From: Yponomeuta sedellus
Taxonomy: Eukaryota; Arthropoda; Insecta; Lepidoptera; Yponomeutidae
Reading direction: 5' to 3'
NCBI GenBank assembly: GCA_934045075.1
Contig: OW203726.1
Coordinates: forward strand, 22,259,488-22,323,487
DNA: 64,000 nucleotides
Below, one piece after another: positions 61,516 to 64,000 of the stretch; position 1 is the first letter of the stretch, and every line of letters starts with the position of its first letter. The notes below the pieces were generated by a model that did no database searches, had not been told where the DNA came from, and saw only the letters and a list, made by a program, of their open reading frames with translations. The position numbers and the translations under genes are program-made.

Positions 61516-62304
61516 TGCCAACAATTTTATTGTGCCCCTTTTGCATTTCTTAGGACTCGATCAAAATGTTATAAGAAGAATAAACAAGTTTTTCATTCCA
61601 TTCAATCTTTTATTTAAATACCTAATTTGTGATTTCCAATTCATTGATATTTATGTTGAGATGGCCTAGTACCTACGCTACTACGCGCCGCGCGTGTGGT
61701 CGTGTAATACAAAGTTTGGTTTGAGATATTTTAGAAACAAAACTCTAATTTATGCCGTGACTACTGTATGTTATTTATTACAACGAACGAAAAAGAAGTA
61801 ATGTGTTGCTCACACAGTTGCTAACACCGATAGTTTTAACCGACTAAAAAAGGAGAATGTTCTCAATTTGACGCGTAATATTTTTATTTCGTATGAGATG
61901 GTTATATTCCGGTTTTCAAACTAACAGTTATGTAATTTCAATAACACCTTATAAAAAAACTACCATTGTTATGTATTTAATCACTTACCGAGATTCGTAA
62001 ATAAGTATTAATTTAAAGAGATTGTGCATTTAAAGTAAACTGAATTTCTTATCTAAAGGCTGAGTTATAAAGAAATAAAGCGGACTCCGCCAACTAAACA
62101 CGAATTAAAGCAGTGAAGTAAGCGTTTGCTTTTTTACAAGGCTCCTTTCCACGAATCCGTAACTGGTCCCAGTTTAAGAAAAAGTGTCTAACAGGCTAAG
62201 GGAACTCGATTGGCCCATGAAAGCGAACTGGCTGATGTTTATGATGGTGCACCGGTTTAAGCCAAGGTTGATGTATGCAAAAAAGTAGCCCTCGATCTTC
62301 TTTT
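61516..62304. other. Mostly unassigned
   Basis: 61838-61895 is a dispersed repeat end (TTTTAACCGACTAAAAAAGG) paired with 19130-19195. The rest gives no supported gene. Confidence 0.4.
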
Positions 62305-62660
62305 CCTTATCCTTCCTTATCAACCCTTGTATGTCCCCACTGCTGGGGCACGGGTCTCTTCCTGCATCGCAGGAAGGTTAGGCCATACTCCACCACGGGG
62401 GCCAAGTCCGGGTTGGTGGAGGATTGTAAGACAGTGACGGGCCTTACTGTCAGAAGTTATCAAGCCGCCCATAAGGCCTCTGACATGGCTTAACGACAGC
62501 CATTATATGACAGCCGGCACCAACGGCTTAACGTGAAAAATGCCACTAGCGGTAGTCACGGGACGCTCACCCATCCCGTACCTGACCGCGCCTGTTGTTG
62601 CTTAACCAAGTGATTGATTCCAATCACTCGGTTCGCCTAGGCCATGAGCGCTTCTACGAG
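62305..62660 (-). mobile_element. 5S-SINE type 1, full-length, 12-bp target duplication
   Basis: CGATCTTCTTTT lies at 62293-62304 and 62661-62672. Minus-strand 5' end near CTAGGCCATGAGCGCTTCTA; box A region GTTGTTGCTTAACCAAGTGA and box C complement CTCACCCATCCCGTACCTGA are intact. The 3' end is AAGGGTTGATAAGGAAGGAT, a short ATAAGGA-like tail. Proves true retroposition for this family. Confidence 0.95.
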
Positions 62661-63160
62661 CGATCTTCTTTTGTTTTAGAGATATTTGACACAATATGGA
62701 ATCATCAAGGTATTTTTTAAAATAATATTTTTGGAGAACGACGCAAGCTAGAATAATCAAGTAAAATCGCGATGAATAAGAATAAAAAAACTATTAAATG
62801 CATATTTTTTAAAAAACATTAGGTATTTTGTTTTAGTACATTTTTTGACACTTGCCGCGGAGGTACATCTACCAAAAATCTTGAAATAAGCTACTAAAGA
62901 CCAGTGCATACAAAAAAATATGCAAAAATCATGGTGCGTCATGTCAAAAAAAAAACATTTGCAATACAACAACCTAAACGTAGACCAAGCGGTCCCAGTT
63001 CTCAGTAGGTCCAGTTGCACGATGCATCGTTTTAAATAAACGCTGTTCGAGGGTGTTTCTCTCGAGCCCATTAGGAGGTCAACTTAATCAAGTTGCCTAC
63101 TCACTTAGACACCCTACTTCATTTAACTGGGATTTTTATTTCTCTCCGGAAAATAGTTAA
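62661..63160. other. No recognisable gene
   Basis: A 104-codon minus-strand frame (62757-63071) is open but low-complexity at its end and has no family I recognise. No splice or promoter context. Confidence 0.35.
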
Positions 63161-63294
63161 CCCCAGTGTCTCGTACACTAACAATCTGTTAATCTAATGT
63201 TAACAGCCGTCAAATGATTTTTCTGTATGCACTTTGGCCACTTGACAGCTATTAACAATAGATTAACGGCTTGTTAGTGTCTCAGAAATCGGGG
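63161..63294. mobile_element. 134-bp MITE, copy 2
   Basis: CCCCAGTGTCTCGTACACTA and the complement CCCCGATTTCTGAGACACTA at the ends; central TTTTTCTGTATGCACTTTGG is identical to copy 1 at 15990-16124. GTTAA flanks it at 63156-63160 and 63295-63299, clearer than in copy 1. Confidence 0.85.
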
Positions 63295-63374
63295 GTTAAG
63301 TTAGGTAGGCTATTCAATATTTGTGTAGTATATTTTGTACACGTATATAGACCCGCTTTTTACTGCTTCTCCTA

Positions 63375-63475
63375 CCCTCTAAGGTTTACTGGAAGAAATC
63401 TCTTTGAGAGATAAGCTCGCCTTCGTGCATGTTATTTCTTATATAATGTTTCAGATAACCTGAATAAATTGTTAC
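63375..63475 (+). mobile_element. LINE 3' UTR fragment
   Basis: CCTCTAAGGTTTACTGGAAG, GAGAGATAAGCTCGCCTTCG and TTATTTCTTATATAATG. Related to the scraps at 41821 and 54290. Confidence 0.45.
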
Positions 63476-63514
63476 CGGAATGCATTTTACTTTATTTTTA
63501 ATTTTATTTATTTA

Positions 63515-63616
63515 GGTTCGTCAATGATGGCACAACCTTGCGCTATGGCGCTCATTAGGGCATGAGCTCATGAGGGCTTTGTCCAGCAGTGGACTAATAT
63601 AGCCTGAAGAAGAAGG
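63515..63616 (+). repeat. SINE-like repeat ending in CCTGAAGAAG
   Basis: GTCAATGATGGCACAACCTT, GGCTTTGTCCAGCAGTGGAC and TAATATAGCCTGAAGAAGAA. Third plus-strand copy. Confidence 0.6.
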
Positions 63617-64000
63617 TTCCTCAACAAAGTATACATTAACACATTCTTCTATCATTTACCTAAGATGTAAGTAAATGCTACATCATTAAAACGTCTCGAC
63701 CACATGCTAAAATTAATAATTAGGACGCCTGATGAAGCATAATAGAAAAAATATAATAAAATTATATATAAAATGAAAAGGTTTAATTCAAAGTAGCGCA
63801 GAAACTGCGGCTTAATGGACGTTACAATTCAAACTAATTGCCCATTTCAAAATCTAGATCATTTTGGAGAAAAAATGGTCGGAAAAGCTCCAAACTTAGT
63901 ATTTTCAAAGTCCACATAACGTTGTTTGTTTTTTTTTAATAAAATACTAAATTTCAATTGAATAGATCACCCTGAGACATTTTTGACCCAAAGGTCCCTA
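63617..64000. other. No recognisable feature
   Basis: AT-rich sequence to the window edge. Nothing supported. Confidence 0.4.

Noticed and set aside
62757..63071. 104-codon minus-strand frame as a gene
   Set aside because: Ends in low-complexity hydrophobic and lysine-rich sequence, has no homology I recognise and no gene context.

Overview
The window reads as a gene-poor, repeat-saturated stretch of an insect nuclear genome, most likely a moth or butterfly (Lepidoptera). The composition is AT-rich. It is packed with small tRNA-derived and 5S-rRNA-derived SINEs, LINE 3' ends, small inverted-repeat DNA elements, one mariner relic and several satellites. No prokaryotic features, rRNA genes or functional tRNA genes are evident. 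The lepidopteran assignment rests on recognising the style of the repeats, not on a database search.

Only one host gene can be suggested. On the minus strand a CpG-rich promoter-like block (about 55916-56120) is followed by a 5' UTR and a 7-nt coding start (55749-55755) with a GTAAGT donor. About 30.9 kb downstream, a 69-nt exon (24816-24884) with good splice sites continues the same phase. The gene would run off the left edge. I do not recognise the protein.

The largest single element is a CR1-group non-LTR retrotransposon on the minus strand (32216 to about 37850). Both ORFs are intact: ORF1 with a PHD-type zinc finger and coiled coil, ORF2 with endonuclease and reverse transcriptase. A truncated 3' UTR of the same family lies at 25433-25912. 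A frameshifted mariner transposase lies at 47735-48596.

Labels used below. '5S-SINE': about 20 copies whose 5' part resembles the 5S rRNA internal promoter, in two subfamilies. 'tRU': a family built on a 309-bp unit containing a tRNA-like module, repeatedly found as multi-unit, partly inverted insertions. 'SINE-A', 'SINE-E', 'SINE-F': three SINEs with different tRNA-like heads but related tails. 'SINE-B', 'SINE-D': two SINEs sharing a central domain. 'RTE-T': a LINE with a GHVERM-type C-terminus and a (TATG)n tail, present only as 3' fragments. 'M2': an inverted-repeat element seen three times.

Layout: 1-12.5 kb, mixed SINEs, LINE ends and a 550-bp palindrome; 12.5-14.4 kb, a 48-bp minisatellite; 14.4-29.7 kb, nested SINEs and small DNA elements plus the candidate exon; 29.7-31.7 kb, a (CATA)79 microsatellite, a 25-bp palindromic satellite and a 299-bp perfect tandem duplication; 32.2-37.9 kb, the intact LINE; 39.1-40.7 kb, a six-head inverted tRU array; 41-55 kb, MITEs, mariner and SINEs; 55.7-56.1 kb, the candidate promoter; 56-64 kb, more SINEs.

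The most interesting signals are two. (1) tRU insertions are flanked by target-site duplications, have a fixed 3' end, contain inverted 5' segments and span unit-to-unit junctions, as if multimeric RNA was reverse transcribed with twin priming. (2) A 5S-rRNA-derived SINE family includes one textbook twin-primed copy with a 14-bp target duplication (51841-52087).
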